64,000 nt of DNA, taken from contig WRBF01000002.1 in the NCBI GenBank assembly GCA_009784685.1, positions 1-64,000 of the forward strand. The letters are read 5' to 3'. The DNA comes from Defluviitaleaceae bacterium. GTDB lineage: Bacteria > Bacillota > Clostridia > Lachnospirales > WRBF01. This document shows, piece by piece, positions 62,121 through 64,000 of the stretch. The position numbers and the translations under genes were made by a program. Below the pieces are notes generated by a model. The model ran no database searches. It was not told where the DNA came from and was given only the letters and a program-made list of their open reading frames with translations. Every line of letters begins with the position of its first letter. Position 1 is the first letter of the stretch.

Positions 62121-63155
62121 CTACATCCTTTTACGATAAACCGAAACCATAGAAACCATAACAACAACTAAAACAACCAAAACGCTGATAGCTCTTATAT
62201 CTCTAAGGGCTATTAATATCGCAACCGCACCACAAAGGGCACTTAAGCCGTATAACAAAATAACTGTACTTCTGTGAGAAAGCCCGGCATCTATAAGTCT
62301 ATGATGTAAATGCCCCCTATCTGCTTGCATAATGGGTTTGCCTTGAATATACCTGCGAATCATCGCAAAAAGTGTATCAAAAATAGGTAAGGCTAAAACG
62401 AGAACCGCAATAACAACTGAAAATAACGCATAGCTTTTAAAAACCCCCATAATAGAAGTAGTTGCAAGCGCAAACCCTAAAAACAACGCACCGGTATCAC
62501 CCATTATTATTTCAGATGGGCTGAAATTTCTAGGCAAAAACCCAAGACAACTTCCGGCTAAAGCGGCTGTAAGGACTACAGCTGATGGATTTACTGCCAT
62601 AATACACAATATAACAAGGCATATTGCACAAATACTTGAAACACCTGCCGCCAGCCCATCAACACCATCAATTAAGTTAACGGCATTTGTTATCCCTACA
62701 ATCCAAATGAAAGTTAGAACTATGCTGACAACATTTAAGTCGCTTGCGAAAAAATCAAAAGGCAAAAAGTCAAGAGACATACGAGTCCCTGTAAATACAA
62801 CAATAAGAGCAGCTACCATTTGAACTACAAGTTTTGTTTTTGATTTTAACTGATATATGTCATCAAGAATCCCAAGAACTACAATAATTACAGCACCTAT
62901 CGCAAAGCCAAGAAACTGTATACTGCGGACTTCATTTACAAAAAGTGCCATAACAGCCATAGCGGCAGCAAATCCAAAAACTATAGCAAGCCCACCCATT
63001 CTCGGGACAGGTTCTTTGTGTAAGCTACGCCTTTTAGGGTAATCTATCGCTCCCCATCTTTCCGCTACCGATTTAACATATGGTGCTGTAAAAATCGCCA
63101 CGCCAAACGCCGTTGCGAATGCTGATATATATAAAAGCCAATTCTGACCTTCCAT
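62121..63155 (-). CDS. TagO/WecA-type undecaprenyl-phosphate sugar-phosphate transferase
   Basis: A 344-residue polyprenyl-phosphate glycosyl-1-phosphate transferase with about ten helices, which starts teichoic acid or other surface polymers on C55-phosphate. It shows DYPKRRSLHKEPVPRMGG, VLGILDDIYQLKSK and NAVNLIDGVDGLAAG, the MraY/WecA catalytic segments. TagO is more likely than MraY since no mur genes adjoin. It needs the lipid carrier that uppP recycles. Confidence 0.9.
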   Translation of the reverse strand: MEGQNWLLYISAFATAFGVAIFTAPYVKSVAERWGAIDYPKRRSLHKEPVPRMGGLAIVFGFAAAMAVMALFVNEVRSIQFLGFAIGAVIIVVLGILDDIYQLKSKTKLVVQMVAALIVVFTGTRMSLDFLPFDFFASDLNVVSIVLTFIWIVGITNAVNLIDGVDGLAAGVSSICAICLVILCIMAVNPSAVVLTAALAGSCLGFLPRNFSPSEIIMGDTGALFLGFALATTSIMGVFKSYALFSVVIAVLVLALPIFDTLFAMIRRYIQGKPIMQADRGHLHHRLIDAGLSHRSTVILLYGLSALCGAVAILIALRDIRAISVLVVLVVVMVSMVSVYRKRM

Positions 63156-63166
63156 TCTATTTGCCC

Positions 63167-63595
63167 CTAACCTTCCAACATTTTAATGCGATTTAAATGA
63201 CGTTCCTCATCTGAAAATTCCGTACAAATAAACGCATTAACAATTTCAAGCGCAAGCCCTGACCCAATCACTCTTGAACCAAGTGCCAAAACGTTCGCAT
63301 CATTATGAAGCCGTGTCATTTTAGCAGAAAAAACATCATGACAAAGAGCCGCTCGGATTCCTTTAACTTTATTTGCGGCAATCGAAATGCCTATGCCTGT
63401 CCCACAAATGATAATACCTTTTTCACATTCACCTTTTTGAACAACATCTGCAACTTTTTTCCCATAAATAGGATAATCCACAGACTCGTCATTATATGTT
63501 CCAAAATCTTTATATTCAACATCTATCTTTTTAAGGAACTTCATTATTTCCTGTTTTAACGAAATCCCTGCATGATCTGAACCAATTGCAATCAA
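63167..63595 (-). CDS. rpiB: Ribose-5-phosphate isomerase B
   Basis: A 142-residue RpiB with IAIGSDHAGISLKQEI and IICGTGIGISIAANKVKGIRAALC. It interconverts ribose-5-phosphate and ribulose-5-phosphate. The TTG start overlaps the phosphatase stop, so translation is coupled. The order ywlE-rpiB is common in Firmicutes. Confidence 0.93.
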   Translation of the reverse strand: MIAIGSDHAGISLKQEIMKFLKKIDVEYKDFGTYNDESVDYPIYGKKVADVVQKGECEKGIIICGTGIGISIAANKVKGIRAALCHDVFSAKMTRLHNDANVLALGSRVIGSGLALEIVNAFICTEFSDEERHLNRIKMLEG

Positions 63596-64000
63596 TTTAA
63601 ACCCTCCGCACCTTTTAACAGCCTGTCTGCAATAAAAGTTATAAGTTCTTTAAGTTCCGCAGCACAGACCGTGTAATGATTTATATCCCCACCGAATGGG
63701 TCATGTATATCCTTATCATGCCCAGAGTATTCACCAATTGTGAAAGCCTTATTAACTCCGTAAGATAACATAGTTTCAATAAACTCTTTATGACTTTTAG
63801 TCATCGTAAATATAAAGTCAGCTTCATCAATATCGGTAAAGGCTATTCTTTTTGCTGTATGGCTGCTTATGTCAATGCCCATATTGTTCATTACTAAAGC
63901 GGCATTTTTAGAAACGCTTTCGCCTTGTAATGCATATATCCCTCGTGAAGACACTTTAATATCCATCTCATTTTTTGAAAAAATATCTCTGGCTATAGCT
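63592..64000 (-). CDS. Low-molecular-weight protein tyrosine phosphatase, N-terminus cut by the window
   Basis: The frame is open to the window edge and reads AIARDIFSKNEMDIKVSSRGI, the part after the CxxxxxCRSPMA active site of LMW phosphatases; the active site itself is beyond 64000. The aspartate of the general acid lies in HDKDIHDPFGGD. YwlE-like (protein arginine phosphatase) is possible, since ywlE precedes rpiB in Bacillus. Confidence 0.85.
   Translation of the reverse strand, partial: AIARDIFSKNEMDIKVSSRGIYALQGESVSKNAALVMNNMGIDISSHTAKRIAFTDIDEADFIFTMTKSHKEFIETMLSYGVNKAFTIGEYSGHDKDIHDPFGGDINHYTVCAAELKELITFIADRLLKGAEGLN

Noticed and set aside
62121..63155. MraY
   Set aside because: No mur genes adjoin, and the sequence features fit the TagO/WecA branch better.
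1..64000. CRISPR arrays, rRNA and tRNA genes
   Set aside because: No regularly spaced direct repeats and no cloverleaf-like or rRNA-like stretches were found in the gaps; nearly all sequence is coding or short repeats.

Overview
The window looks like chromosome from a low-GC, endospore-forming, flagellated Gram-positive bacterium of the class Clostridia. Signs of this are a sporulation signal gene (spoIIR) with a sigma-F-like promoter, an mbl-flgF-flgG cluster ordered as in Bacillus, an S-layer-homology surface protein, an IspH-ribosomal-S1 fusion, a DUF5711/CvpA pair, meso-diaminopimelate dehydrogenase, an L20-type leader before infC, and AgrB/LytTR genes. No rRNA, tRNA, CRISPR array, transposase or phage gene was found. 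The species cannot be named from the sequence.

Region 1 (1-9000) is the accessory part. A visibly more AT-rich, tightly packed plus-strand operon of eight genes encodes an acyl-AMP ligase, a dedicated acyl carrier protein, two GNAT-fold acyltransferases of different families, three paralogous cobalamin-binding radical SAM enzymes and a SAM methyltransferase. Its left flank (1-402) is made of repeat fragments seen elsewhere in the window. The set reads as an uncharacterised pathway that loads an acyl group on a carrier, modifies it by radical chemistry and transfers it to an amine or similar acceptor.

Region 2 (9063-28900) is mostly minus-strand housekeeping: secG, ispH-S1, plsC, a chorismate mutase-CMP kinase fusion, a BaiN-like flavoprotein, rnc, acpP, plsX, rpmF, yceD, ackA, a membrane GGDEF protein, infC-rpmI-rplT (AUU start, L20 leader), a YkvI-like membrane protein, an HtrA protease, a TPR membrane protein, prfA and mnmE.

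Region 3 (28990-37740) holds uppP behind a duplicated leader, a decayed gene carrying a long-hairpin element, metK at the end of a flagellar rod-gene cluster (mbl, flgF, flgG, flgJ-like), an NhaC-type antiporter, and an Agr-like pair (LytTR regulator and AgrB) with no AgrC or recognisable AgrD.

Region 4 (37820-52310) concerns the envelope and regulation: DUF5711 and CvpA, a TetM-type GTPase, a FliD-C-like protein, a LysM-G5 membrane protein, a TetR regulator with its flavodoxin, a padR-DUF1700-DUF4097 operon, a 1150-residue SLH protein and a copper-amine-oxidase-N protein.

Region 5 (52450-64000) holds ddh, a cobD-dnaE-phzF-methyltransferase operon, spoIIR, a CPBP protease, a decayed membrane gene, a TagO/WecA-type transferase, rpiB and a tyrosine phosphatase cut by the window edge. 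Short inverted-repeat elements of at least three kinds are scattered in the gaps.
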